Shown piece by piece: positions 8,774-17,082 of a stretch of DNA of 64,000 nucleotides. Numbering within the stretch: position 1 is the first letter of the stretch; each line of letters begins with the position of its first letter. The stretch covers positions 434,001-498,000 of the forward strand of contig NZ_JACHEG010000001.1 of assembly GCF_014201355.1 (NCBI RefSeq), written 5' to 3'. The notes under the pieces were generated by a model, which saw only the letters and a program-made list of their open reading frames with translations, was not told the DNA's origin and searched no databases. The position numbers were made by a program, and so were the translations under genes. Origin of the DNA: Aliirhizobium wenxiniae. Lineage in GTDB: Bacteria; Pseudomonadota; Alphaproteobacteria; Rhizobiales; Rhizobiaceae.

Positions 8774-9049
8774 AACGAGATCCGTCTCCTGAAAACCCTA
8801 GGACGCGGCAAAGCCTTCAATCCCTCGGGGCGTCGTTCTGATGTGTCACCTGAGGTTCAAATGAGGCTTTTGAATGACCCCATCTCTTGTGCCTCTGTTA
8901 CATCGCGGCCGCTCCGATATCCAGCCCCCGCCGTGATTTTTGAACACGCGTAAGCGGTAAACACCGCTGTTTTATGGAATGCACGAGGTTGGTCGTAGGG
9001 CAAGACTGGTCTATTTTGCGGCGAATCGGCGATACCTATCGGGGTTCTT

Positions 9050-10855
9050 ATGCGGCACTATCTTATATTGTTGATTGCGGTCTTTTTGCCGCTTCCGCTG
9101 GCAGCAGCCCCGGTTCACGGTATTGCCATGCACGGCGCGCCGAGCCTGCCCGCAGACTATCGCCATTTTGACTACGTCAACCCCGAGGTAAAGAAGGGCG
9201 GTTCGGTTCGTTATGGCGTGGTCGGCACCTATGACAGCCTCAATCCGTTCAACTTGAAGAGCATCCGCACCACGGCCCGCGGCATCTGGGATCCGGCTTT
9301 CGGCAACCTGATTTACGAAACGCTGATGACCCGCTCGGGCAACGAACCCTTTACGCTTTACGGCTTGCTGGCGGAATCGGTCGAATGGGACGATCAGCGC
9401 ACATTCATCCAGTTCAACCTGAACCCCAAGGCCCGCTGGTCGGACGGCCAGCCGGTAACGCCGGATGATGTGATCTTCTCGCTCGAAGTGCTGCGCGACA
9501 AGGGTCGCGTCCCCTTCTCATCGCGGCTCGACCGGATTTCAAAAATGGAAAAGGTCGGAGAGCACAGCGTGCGCTTCACCTTCAACGAAAAGGCCGACCG
9601 CGAGTTTCCGCTGATCCTTGCAAGTTCCACCCCTATCCTGCCGAAACACGCGATCGACGTCGATTCGTTCGACCAGTCGACGCTGAAGCCGCCGATCGGC
9701 TCCGGCCCCTACCTGATCAGGACCGTCGCCCCCGGCGAACGCATCGTTTATGAGCGCAATCCGGATTACTGGGGAAAGGATATTCCGTCCAAGGTCGGAT
9801 TCGACAATTACGACCGGATCTCGGTCGAATATTTCCTGCAGGAATCGACGATGTTCGAAGCCTTCAAGAAAGGCGCAGTCGACATCTACCTCGAAGGCAG
9901 CCCCACCCACTGGGAGCGCGCCTATGATTTCCCGGCCGCCCATAACGGTGACGTCATCAAGGACACGTTCACCCCGCAGCTGCCGACTGGCATGCTCGGC
10001 TTCGTCTTCAATACGCGGAGAGCTCTCTTTTCCGACGTTAATGTCCGCGCCGGCCTCTCTCTCGTCTTCGATTTCGAATGGGCAAACCGCAACCTGTTCG
10101 AAAATGCCTATACCCGCACCGAAAGCTTCTGGCAGGGCTCGCCGCTCTCCTCGCTCGGCAGGCCGGCCGATGAGCGCGAACTGAACATCCTCGGGCCTGC
10201 GAAAGACCGAATCGAGCCGGAAATGCTCGACGGCACCTATCACCTGCCGAAAACCGACGGCTCCGGCGCTGACCGCGTCATTCTCAAAAAGGCGGTCGAT
10301 CTCCTGGCAATGGGCGGCTACACGATCAAGGACGGCAGGATGTCGGATGAGCGCGGCCGTCAGCTCTCCTTCGAAGTCATGGCGCAGACCGTTGACCAGG
10401 AAAAGCTCGCCATCACCTACCAGCGCAGTCTCAGGCTGATCGGCATCGCCATGCGCATCCGCACCGTCGATGATTCGCAATATCAGGCCCGCTCGTCGAG
10501 CTTCGACTACGACGTCATCATCAAGTCCTATCCGTCCTCCCTGTCCCCCGGTATCGAGCAGATCGGCCGCTGGGGGTCGACTGCGCGCGACGCTCAGGGC
10601 AGCTTCAATTTTGCTGGAACGGCAGACCCGGACATCGACCGCCTGATCGAGGCCATGCTGACGGCCCGCTCGAAGGAGGATTTCCAGGCATCGGTGCGGG
10701 CCTACGACCGGCTGCTGCTTTCCGGTCACTATATCGTGCCGCTCTATCACGTACCCAATCAATGGGTGGCGCGACGCAAGCATATAAGCTATCCCGAAAC
10801 TCTGCCTCTCTATGGCTACCAGCTAAACACCTGGTGGGATAACCGGGCGCAATAA
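9050..10855 (+). CDS. Extracellular solute-binding protein family 5 (YejA-like peptide binder)
   Basis: The 601-residue periplasmic binding protein has a cleavable signal peptide (MRHYLILLIAVFLPLPLAAA). The body matches SBP family 5: GGSVRYGVVGTYDSLNPF near the N-terminus, ARWSDGQPVTPDDVIFSLEVLRDKG and YERNPDYWGKDIPSK. The length and N-terminal HGIAMHG resemble YejA-type oligopeptide binders rather than classical OppA. No permease or ATPase genes are adjacent, so it must work with a transporter encoded elsewhere or act alone. Gene orientation and short spacing suggest co-transcription with the FrnE-like gene. Confidence 0.88.
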   Translation: MRHYLILLIAVFLPLPLAAAPVHGIAMHGAPSLPADYRHFDYVNPEVKKGGSVRYGVVGTYDSLNPFNLKSIRTTARGIWDPAFGNLIYETLMTRSGNEPFTLYGLLAESVEWDDQRTFIQFNLNPKARWSDGQPVTPDDVIFSLEVLRDKGRVPFSSRLDRISKMEKVGEHSVRFTFNEKADREFPLILASSTPILPKHAIDVDSFDQSTLKPPIGSGPYLIRTVAPGERIVYERNPDYWGKDIPSKVGFDNYDRISVEYFLQESTMFEAFKKGAVDIYLEGSPTHWERAYDFPAAHNGDVIKDTFTPQLPTGMLGFVFNTRRALFSDVNVRAGLSLVFDFEWANRNLFENAYTRTESFWQGSPLSSLGRPADERELNILGPAKDRIEPEMLDGTYHLPKTDGSGADRVILKKAVDLLAMGGYTIKDGRMSDERGRQLSFEVMAQTVDQEKLAITYQRSLRLIGIAMRIRTVDDSQYQARSSSFDYDVIIKSYPSSLSPGIEQIGRWGSTARDAQGSFNFAGTADPDIDRLIEAMLTARSKEDFQASVRAYDRLLLSGHYIVPLYHVPNQWVARRKHISYPETLPLYGYQLNTWWDNRAQ

Positions 10856-10880
10856 GTTTTCATATTTAGAGGATAGCGCC

Positions 10881-11552
10881 ATGGAGCGTGTCACAATCGA
10901 CCTCGTCTCGGATGTCGTCTGCCCCTGGTGTTATCTGGGCAAGGCAAGGCTCGAACTCGCCATCGCCGAAGTGCAAGGCGAAGTCGGCATCGACATCAAC
11001 TGGCGCCCCTACCGGCTGAACCCGGACATCCCGCCGGAAGGCGTCGACCAGAAGGCCTATCTCGAAGCAAAACTCGGCGGCGCGGAAGCGGTCGCCCGCG
11101 GCCATGAGATGCTCACCAAGCTCGGCCTGGAAGTCGGCATCCGTTACGATTTCGACGCGATCAAAATCGGACCGAATACGCTCGATGCCCATCGCCTGAT
11201 CCATTGGGCCTCGCTTGAAAGCCGCGAAATCCAGGACCGCGTCGTCACCGCGCTCTTCAAGGCGAATTTCGAAGACGGAAAAAATGTCGGTGACCACACG
11301 GTTCTTGCCGAAATCGCCGAAAGCTGCAGCATGAACCGCAAGCTCATCGAAAACCTTCTGGCGTCCGATGCAGACAGGGATCTCATTCTCGGCGAAATCG
11401 ATGCAGCCCAGAAGATGGGCGTCAATGGCGTTCCTTTCTTTATCATGGACGGGCAATATGCCGTCAGCGGCGCCCAGACACCCGACGTGCTTGCAGACGC
11501 GTTCCGCGACATCGCAAGACTCAAGGCCGAAGCCCGCAAGGGCATGATCTGA
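10881..11552 (+). CDS. FrnE-like DsbA-family oxidoreductase
   Basis: The 223-residue protein is a cytoplasmic thioredoxin-fold enzyme of the FrnE/2-hydroxychromene-2-carboxylate isomerase branch. The active-site CPWCYLG lies at residues 14-20, the helical insert carries NTLDAHRLIHW, and the C-terminal GVNGVPFFIMDGQYAVSGAQ contains the cis-Pro loop. There is no signal peptide. FrnE proteins are linked to oxidative-stress tolerance in other bacteria; the substrate here is unknown. AGAGGA precedes the ATG. It lies 25 nt after the peptide-binding protein gene and 20 nt before the EamA permease gene. Confidence 0.9.
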   Translation: MERVTIDLVSDVVCPWCYLGKARLELAIAEVQGEVGIDINWRPYRLNPDIPPEGVDQKAYLEAKLGGAEAVARGHEMLTKLGLEVGIRYDFDAIKIGPNTLDAHRLIHWASLESREIQDRVVTALFKANFEDGKNVGDHTVLAEIAESCSMNRKLIENLLASDADRDLILGEIDAAQKMGVNGVPFFIMDGQYAVSGAQTPDVLADAFRDIARLKAEARKGMI

Positions 11553-11572
11553 TTTTCGAGAAAGACACGTTC

Positions 11573-12514
11573 GTGCAGAAAGATCAGACCCTCAAGGGTG
11601 TCCTCCTCGCCTTTGCCGCCTTCGCCGCCTATGCCTTCAGCGACGCCAGCGTCAAGCTGATCGAGGGGCAACTCAGCCCCTATCAGTCGTCATTCCTAGG
11701 AGCGGCGTTCTGCCTGATAGGCCTGCCCTTCATCATGAAGAAGGGTGATCGCTGGGCCGATATCTTCAATACGACCAACCGACCGCTCTGGTTCCTGCGC
11801 TTTGTGGCACAAGCTGGCGGCACGATCGGCAGCGTCACCGCATTCACCCATCTTTCGATGGCGGAAGCCTTTGCGCTGATCTTCCTGCTTCCTTCCTTCG
11901 TCACCATCATGTCGGTGATCTTTTTGAAGGAGAAGGTTGGCGTAAAACGTTGGGCCGCCGTCGTCATCGGCTTTATCGGCGTCATGGTCGTCCTTCGTCC
12001 AGGCTTCCGTGAACTGTCGATCGGCCATCTCGGCGCCGTCTTCGGCGGATTGAGCGGTGCCATCTCGATCGTCGTTTTCCGCGCCATGGGACCGTCGGAA
12101 AAGAATATATCGCTTTATGGTGCAGGCGTGCTCGGAACGCTGGTCGTCTGCGGCGCCCTTGCCATCCCCGGCTTTATGGCTCCGACCGCGATACAATGGG
12201 TCTGGCTCGCCGGTTACGGCCTGCTCGCAGCGCTCGCCGCCATCCTTCTCATGTGTGCGGCAAATCACGCCCCTGCCACTATGATCGGACCGACCCAATA
12301 CAGTCAGATGATCTGGGCGGTGATCTTCGGCTATCTCGTCTTCGGCGATCATATCGATCTAGCCATGGTCATCGGTATCGTCCTGATCGTCGGCTCTGGT
12401 CTTTTGACCCTGATGCGCGAGAAAGTCCGCGGCACGCCGCTTCCGCCCGCCGTTGCCCCCAACGCTCAGGCCGCCGCAATGATTGCGCCGGATGGCAGAG
12501 ACAAGAAGTCCTGA
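11573..12514 (+). CDS. EamA-domain (DMT superfamily) permease
   Basis: The 313-residue inner-membrane protein has ten predicted TM helices in two EamA repeats: GVLLAFAAFAAYAFSDASVKLIEG starts the first, and AVFGGLSGAISIVVFRAMG starts the second. MAEAFALIFLLPSFVTIMSVIFLKEKVG is the usual end of repeat one. DMT permeases export metabolites or drugs by antiport; the substrate is not predictable. The start is GTG, 20 nt after the FrnE-like stop. A short Pro/Ala-rich tail follows the last helix. The gene is followed by the largest gene-free stretch of the window. Confidence 0.88.
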   Translation: MQKDQTLKGVLLAFAAFAAYAFSDASVKLIEGQLSPYQSSFLGAAFCLIGLPFIMKKGDRWADIFNTTNRPLWFLRFVAQAGGTIGSVTAFTHLSMAEAFALIFLLPSFVTIMSVIFLKEKVGVKRWAAVVIGFIGVMVVLRPGFRELSIGHLGAVFGGLSGAISIVVFRAMGPSEKNISLYGAGVLGTLVVCGALAIPGFMAPTAIQWVWLAGYGLLAALAAILLMCAANHAPATMIGPTQYSQMIWAVIFGYLVFGDHIDLAMVIGIVLIVGSGLLTLMREKVRGTPLPPAVAPNAQAAAMIAPDGRDKKS

Positions 12515-12991
12515 CAAGAGGCCGGGGATGATCCCGGCCCGGCTTCACGGTATTTCAGTCACTTAGTCATTTTTCCATCCCCGCTCTATCGCCCCATGCC
12601 TACAATCTCCCCGTTCCGTCACGGATACACCGGCAGGCGTGCCGGCGAGACGGGATCGGCGCTGGTGGTGAAGGGACGACGTGAACCGTCACCATCGGGG
12701 TCCGCGGAAAATGGTCTCCCTCCGGCGACACGGGGGAAGCGGCAAGGTTTTCGGACCGGCCTGCCGCTTCTGATGCCCGAACGGCGCGTCGGACGTGCCT
12801 GTGCGGCACACATGGTAGCCTCAAGGATGGTTTCGCCGGGCGTTCAAGTCCGCTCGTGAAAGCGGGAAACCCGGCGGCGGCGACATGGAGGGTTGGCGAT
12901 AAGTCGTTTCGCCCGTTTTCCATCGAGCCAGACGAACATCATCCGGCAAGGCAACGGCAGAGAGACCGGAGTCGCGGATAAAAACTGCCGA

Positions 12992-13051
12992 ACGGGGCGC
13001 TGAGAGGTGTCACCTATAAACTAACTTACGAGGCAGCTTTCAGCGCCCCGT
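12992..13051. repeat. Long-stem inverted repeat with an AU-rich loop
   Basis: ACGGGGCGCTGA at 12992-13003 pairs perfectly with TCAGCGCCCCGT at 13040-13051. The 36-nt loop contains the nested palindrome AGGTGTCACCT and the AT-rich ATAAACTAACTTA, unlike its GC-rich surroundings. There is no adjacent U-tract. It could be an RNA element, a repeat end or a protein-binding structure. Confidence 0.55.
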
Positions 13052-13121
13052 CCGTTAAAGCCTCTTCGAGCTGACCCTCGAGAGGAAAAACGAGGATCGC
13101 CAAGGGAGTATAGTGTTCATA

Positions 13122-13146
13122 CCGGGGCAGACCTCTTCAGCCCCGG
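13122..13146 (-). terminator. Weak hairpin downstream of mfd
   Basis: CCGGGGC and GCCCCGG form a 7-bp stem 8 nt past the mfd stop, but no T-run follows on the minus strand. It may stabilise the transcript end rather than terminate it. Confidence 0.35.
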
Positions 13147-13153
13147 CACAGGC

Positions 13154-16100
13154 TCACCCCTTCGCCAGCTCCGCAAACTGGGTCATGATCTGGGCGGCGG
13201 CGGCCAGGCGCTTCATCGGCGTCGGCAGGTCGCGGTTGAGGAAGATGCTCTGGTCCGGCCTGATCTTGGCGAGCGATCCCTGCTTGGCGATATAGCCGAC
13301 GAGATTGGCCGGGTTGGGGAACTGCTTGTCGCGGAAAGCGATGACAACGCCCTTCGGACCGGCATCGACCTTCTCGACATTGGCCTTGCGGCACAGCGAC
13401 TTGATGTAGACGACCTTGAGCAGGTTCTGCACCTCGGGCGGCATCGGTCCGAACCGGTCCACCATCTCCGCGCCAAAACCGTCGATTTCCGACAGTTCCT
13501 GCACCTCGCCGAGACGACGATAAAGCCCCATGCGCAGATGCAGATCCGGAACGTAATTTTCCGGGATCATCGTGGTGATGCCGACGGAAATCTGCGGCGA
13601 CCAGCCGGTATCGACGATCTCGTCCTCACCCTTCACCTCGGCCACCGCTTCCTCCAGCATCTGCTGGTAAAGCTCGAAACCGACTTCCTTGATATGGCCG
13701 GACTGTTCCTCGCCCAAGAGATTGCCCGCGCCGCGAATATCGAGGTCGTGGCTCGCCAGCTGGAAACCCGCGCCAAGCGTATCGAGCGACTGCAGAACCT
13801 TGAGGCGGCGATCCGCCATCTGCGTCAGCGTCTTGTTGACCGGCAGCGTGAACAGCGCGAACGCCCTCACCTTCGAGCGGCCGACACGGCCACGCAGCTG
13901 GTAGAGCTGAGCGAGACCGAACATGTCGGCGCGATGGACGATCAGCGTATTGGCCGTCGGCACGTCGAGACCGGATTCGACGATCGTCGTCGACAGAAGC
14001 ACGTCATATTTGCCGTCATAGAAGGCATTCATGATGTCTTCCAGTTCGCCCGCAGCCATCTGGCCATGGGCGACAGCCACCTTCAATTCCGGTACATCGG
14101 ACTGAAGGAAGGCCTGGATATCGGCGAGATCCGCCAATCTCGGGCAGACATAAAAACTCTGGCCGCCGCGATAATGCTCGCGCATCAAAGTCTCGCGAAT
14201 GACCAGCGGGTCGAACGGCGAGATGAAGGTGCGCACCGCCATGCGGTCGACAGGCGGCGTGGTGATCAGCGACAGTTCGCGAACACCGGTCATGGCAAGC
14301 TGCAACGTCCGCGGGATCGGCGTCGCCGACAGCGTCAGCACGTGGACGTCGGTCTTCAGATCCTTCAGCCGCTCCTTATGCTTCACGCCAAAGTGCTGCT
14401 CCTCATCGATAATGAGAAGTGAGAGATTGGCGAACTGGATGCCGGTGCCAAGCAGCGCATGGGTACCGACGACGATATCCACCTTGCCTTCAGCCAGATC
14501 CTTCTTAGTCTGCGCCAGCTCCTTGGTCGACACCAGACGGGAGGCCTGCGCGATCCTGATCGGCAGGCCGCGGAACCGTTCGGAGAATGTCTTGAAATGC
14601 TGGCGGGCGAGAAGCGTGGTCGGCACGACCACCGCCACCTGCGCCCCGTTCATGGCAGCGAAGAAGGCCGCACGCAAAGCCACTTCCGTCTTGCCGAAAC
14701 CGACATCGCCGCAAACGAGGCGATCCATCGGACGGCCGGCAGCCAAATCCTCGCGCACCGATTCGATGGCGTTTTCCTGATCTTCCGTCTCATCATAGGG
14801 GAAACGGGCGGCGAACTCGTCATAGAGCCCTTCCGGCGTCGCCAGAACCGGCGCCTTGCGCACCATGCGGGTCGCAGCGATGCGGATCAGATCACCCGCC
14901 ATGTCGAGCAGGCGCTTCTTCAGCTTCGCCTTGCGGGCCTGCCAAGCGCCACCGCCGAGACGGTCGAGATTGGCTTCCGCCGCATCCGAACCGTAACGCG
15001 ACAGAAGATCGATGTTTTCGACCGGCAGGAACAGTTTTGCCTGGTCGGCATAATGCAGTTCGAGGCAGGCACGCGGCGCACCGGCCGCCTCGATGGTGAT
15101 CAGTCCGACGAACTTGCCGATACCATGCTCGGCATGCACGACGAGCGAACCTTCGTCGAGGCCCGCCACTTCGGTGAGGAAATCCGCTCCGCGCTTGCGC
15201 CGCTTGCCGCGGCGAACCATACGGTCGCCGAGAATGTCCTGCTCGCCGATGACGGCAATATTGCCCGTCTCGAAACCGGCCTCAAGGCTCATCACGGCAG
15301 ACGCCGCCTCGCCCTTGTCCAGTTTGTCCAGATCGGCCAGCTTGTCGATCTGCTTGATCCGCTTCAACCCGCGCTCGTCGAGCACCTGCAGCAGACGGTC
15401 GAGCGAACCGGCAGACCAGCCGGTGACGAGAACCTTGGTGCCTTCGGCCCGCTTGTCTGCGATATGCTTGACGACGAGATCAAACACATTGACGCGCTCA
15501 TCCCGATCCTGCGTTTCCGAGCTCGCTTCCGCCTGGCTTTTCGCCCAGCGCGGACCGGTATGCGCATCGAGTGTCACCACCGGGCGACCCGAGGCATCCA
15601 TCTCGTTGAACGGCGTCAGCCGCAGCGCAGCCGTCTCGTCCAGTGCCGAGGCAAACGCCTTGCCGTCGAGATAAAGCTGACCGGGCGAAACCGGCTTGTA
15701 GGGCGTGGAATGTGCCGCAGCACCCTTGCCCTGAGATCCCTGATCGCGCCGCGCCTCGAAATAATCGATGACCAGCTTGGAACGTTCCGCCGCCGCCTCA
15801 CGCGCCGTATGGTCGGTAACGATGCGGAACCCTGCAAGGTAGTCGAAAGCCGTCTCCAGCTTCTCGTAAAACAGCGGCAGCCAGTGCTCCATGCCCGCAT
15901 AACGGCGTCCTTCGGAGACGGCCTGATAAAGCGCGTCGTCGCGTGTGGCGGCGCCGAACAGCGACAGATAATTCGTGCGGAAACGACTGATCGTGTCCGG
16001 CGTCAGCGTCACTTCGCTCATCGGGTTGAGATCGAGCGACCGCGCCTGCCCCGTCGTGCGCTGGCTGGCCGGATCGAAGCTCCGGATGCTTTCCAGCGTA

Positions 16101-16672
16101 TCGCCGAAGAAATCCAGCCGTACCGGCTCTTCGGTACCCGGCACGAAGACATCGAGAATACCGCCGCGCACAGCGAATTCGCCGACTTCACGCACGGTAG
16201 AAACACGATCGAAACCGTTGCGCTCCAGACGGGCGGCGATGTCGTCCATGCGGATCTGGTTGCCGGGCTTGGCCGAAAAGGCGAGGCTTTCGATGATTTC
16301 CGCCGGCGCGATCTTCTGCAGCATCGCATTGACGGTGACGAGCACGATCGAAGGATGCGGCTTCTTGGCATGCGCGATCAGCCCCGAAAGCGCTGACAGT
16401 CTCCGCGCAGAGACATCCGCACTCGGAGAAACGCGGTCATAGGGAAGGCAATCCCAGGCAGGCAGGGTCAGGACGGGAATTTCCGGTGCGACGAAGGAGA
16501 GCATCTGCTCCAGATCGGGCATGCGCTGGCCGTCGGAAAGCACATAAGCCACCGACTGGCCGGAGCGGGCCAATTCGGCAAGAACCATCGGCTCCATGCC
16601 GGGCGGCACATTGCCGACCGTCAGTGGCGTCGAGGCCGCTGCAATCTTCTTCGCGTCGAATCCGGAAATCAT
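13154..16672 (-). CDS. mfd: Transcription-repair coupling factor Mfd
   Basis: This 1172-residue DNA translocase removes RNA polymerase stalled at lesions and recruits UvrA. The N-terminal UvrB-like modules are followed by the RNA-polymerase-interacting domain (GSLVVHAEHGIGKFVGL) and a superfamily 2 motor with Walker A GDVGFGKTEVAL, Walker B IIDEEQHFGV, motif III TLSATPIPRTL and motif VI QLRGRVGRSK. A TRCF C-terminal domain closes the protein. The length is normal. The ATG overlaps the sdhE stop as ATGA, so the two are translationally coupled. An extended hairpin-rich intergenic region lies downstream. Confidence 0.97.
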   Translation of the reverse strand: MISGFDAKKIAAASTPLTVGNVPPGMEPMVLAELARSGQSVAYVLSDGQRMPDLEQMLSFVAPEIPVLTLPAWDCLPYDRVSPSADVSARRLSALSGLIAHAKKPHPSIVLVTVNAMLQKIAPAEIIESLAFSAKPGNQIRMDDIAARLERNGFDRVSTVREVGEFAVRGGILDVFVPGTEEPVRLDFFGDTLESIRSFDPASQRTTGQARSLDLNPMSEVTLTPDTISRFRTNYLSLFGAATRDDALYQAVSEGRRYAGMEHWLPLFYEKLETAFDYLAGFRIVTDHTAREAAAERSKLVIDYFEARRDQGSQGKGAAAHSTPYKPVSPGQLYLDGKAFASALDETAALRLTPFNEMDASGRPVVTLDAHTGPRWAKSQAEASSETQDRDERVNVFDLVVKHIADKRAEGTKVLVTGWSAGSLDRLLQVLDERGLKRIKQIDKLADLDKLDKGEAASAVMSLEAGFETGNIAVIGEQDILGDRMVRRGKRRKRGADFLTEVAGLDEGSLVVHAEHGIGKFVGLITIEAAGAPRACLELHYADQAKLFLPVENIDLLSRYGSDAAEANLDRLGGGAWQARKAKLKKRLLDMAGDLIRIAATRMVRKAPVLATPEGLYDEFAARFPYDETEDQENAIESVREDLAAGRPMDRLVCGDVGFGKTEVALRAAFFAAMNGAQVAVVVPTTLLARQHFKTFSERFRGLPIRIAQASRLVSTKELAQTKKDLAEGKVDIVVGTHALLGTGIQFANLSLLIIDEEQHFGVKHKERLKDLKTDVHVLTLSATPIPRTLQLAMTGVRELSLITTPPVDRMAVRTFISPFDPLVIRETLMREHYRGGQSFYVCPRLADLADIQAFLQSDVPELKVAVAHGQMAAGELEDIMNAFYDGKYDVLLSTTIVESGLDVPTANTLIVHRADMFGLAQLYQLRGRVGRSKVRAFALFTLPVNKTLTQMADRRLKVLQSLDTLGAGFQLASHDLDIRGAGNLLGEEQSGHIKEVGFELYQQMLEEAVAEVKGEDEIVDTGWSPQISVGITTMIPENYVPDLHLRMGLYRRLGEVQELSEIDGFGAEMVDRFGPMPPEVQNLLKVVYIKSLCRKANVEKVDAGPKGVVIAFRDKQFPNPANLVGYIAKQGSLAKIRPDQSIFLNRDLPTPMKRLAAAAQIMTQFAELAKG

Positions 16673-16992
16673 TGGCCGAGTTTCTCTTTCAGCGAGGCTT
16701 CGGTAACGGGAGAAAAGTCCGGCTTGTATGCGGCCACCCGGGCAAACAGCGGCGTGTCGCGGTCCGCAGGCAGCGGCTGCGCACCGGTAATCCAGGCATG
16801 GAGATCATGATCATCCTCACCCATGATGGCTTCGAACTCGTCGAGTTCCTCATCCGAAAGTTTTGCGATCTCCGCCTCGGCAAACGAGCCGAAGACGAGA
16901 TCCATCTCGCGAATGCCGCGATGCCAGCAGCGATAGAGAATACGCCTGCGGCGCGGGTCGAGGTCGGCGCTCGTGCGTGCCAATCCGGTCAT
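16669..16992 (-). CDS. sdhE: Succinate dehydrogenase flavinylation factor SdhE
   Basis: The 107-residue protein belongs to the SdhE/SDHAF2 (DUF339) family, which promotes covalent FAD attachment to SdhA. The diagnostic RGIREMDLVFG motif (RGxxE) is at about residues 25-35, preceded by RRRRILYRCWH. The chosen start MTGLARTSADLD at 16992 fits the family; an upstream frame to 17028 adds a non-conserved segment. It overlaps mfd by 4 nt, a gene pairing common in Rhizobiales, and is divergent from recG across a 90-bp promoter region. Confidence 0.93.
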   Translation of the reverse strand: MTGLARTSADLDPRRRRILYRCWHRGIREMDLVFGSFAEAEIAKLSDEELDEFEAIMGEDDHDLHAWITGAQPLPADRDTPLFARVAAYKPDFSPVTEASLKEKLGQ

Positions 16993-17082
16993 GTGCAAAT
17001 CCCTGTTTTGCCGTTCATATAGGATCAAAATGCGCGCTCGTCACCTTGCCAAATGGCCAAAACTTGCCCCATTTAACCGACC

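Larger units (their letters stand above)
12515..13153. other. Gene-free, hairpin-rich intergenic region (639 bp), candidate non-coding RNA
   Basis: No frame in this stretch reads like a protein, although chance ORFs exist on both strands. It is dense in inverted repeats: GGCCGGG/CCCGGCC (12520-12539), CCGGC/GCCGG near 12630, GAAGCGGCA/TGCCGCTTC (near 12734-12770), GTGCC/GGCAC near 12800, the 12-bp stem at 12992-13051 and CCGGGGC/GCCCCGG (13122-13146). I checked for tmRNA (D-loop GATTCGACGG), RNase P RNA (GAGGAAAGTCCGG) and SRP RNA signatures and saw none. A structured RNA or decayed repeats are both possible. Confidence 0.4.

Noticed and set aside
12520-12539. Terminator after the EamA gene
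   Set aside because: GGCCGGG/CCCGGCC is a good stem but is followed by CGGCTTCACGG without a T-run; kept only as part of the hairpin-rich spacer.
12596-12923. Overlapping ORFs on both strands in the mfd-EamA gap
   Set aside because: Composition is Arg/Pro/Gly-rich without any domain, starts lack ribosome-binding sites, and inverted repeats explain the lack of stops better.
12515-13153. tmRNA, RNase P RNA or SRP RNA in the spacer
   Set aside because: The conserved sequence marks of each (D-loop GATTCGACGG, GAGGAAAGTCCGG, GGAAG-type SRP loop) were looked for on both strands and not found.
14459-16396. 645-codon plus-strand ORF opposite mfd
   Set aside because: Antisense shadow caused by codon bias; mfd motifs are continuous on the minus strand.
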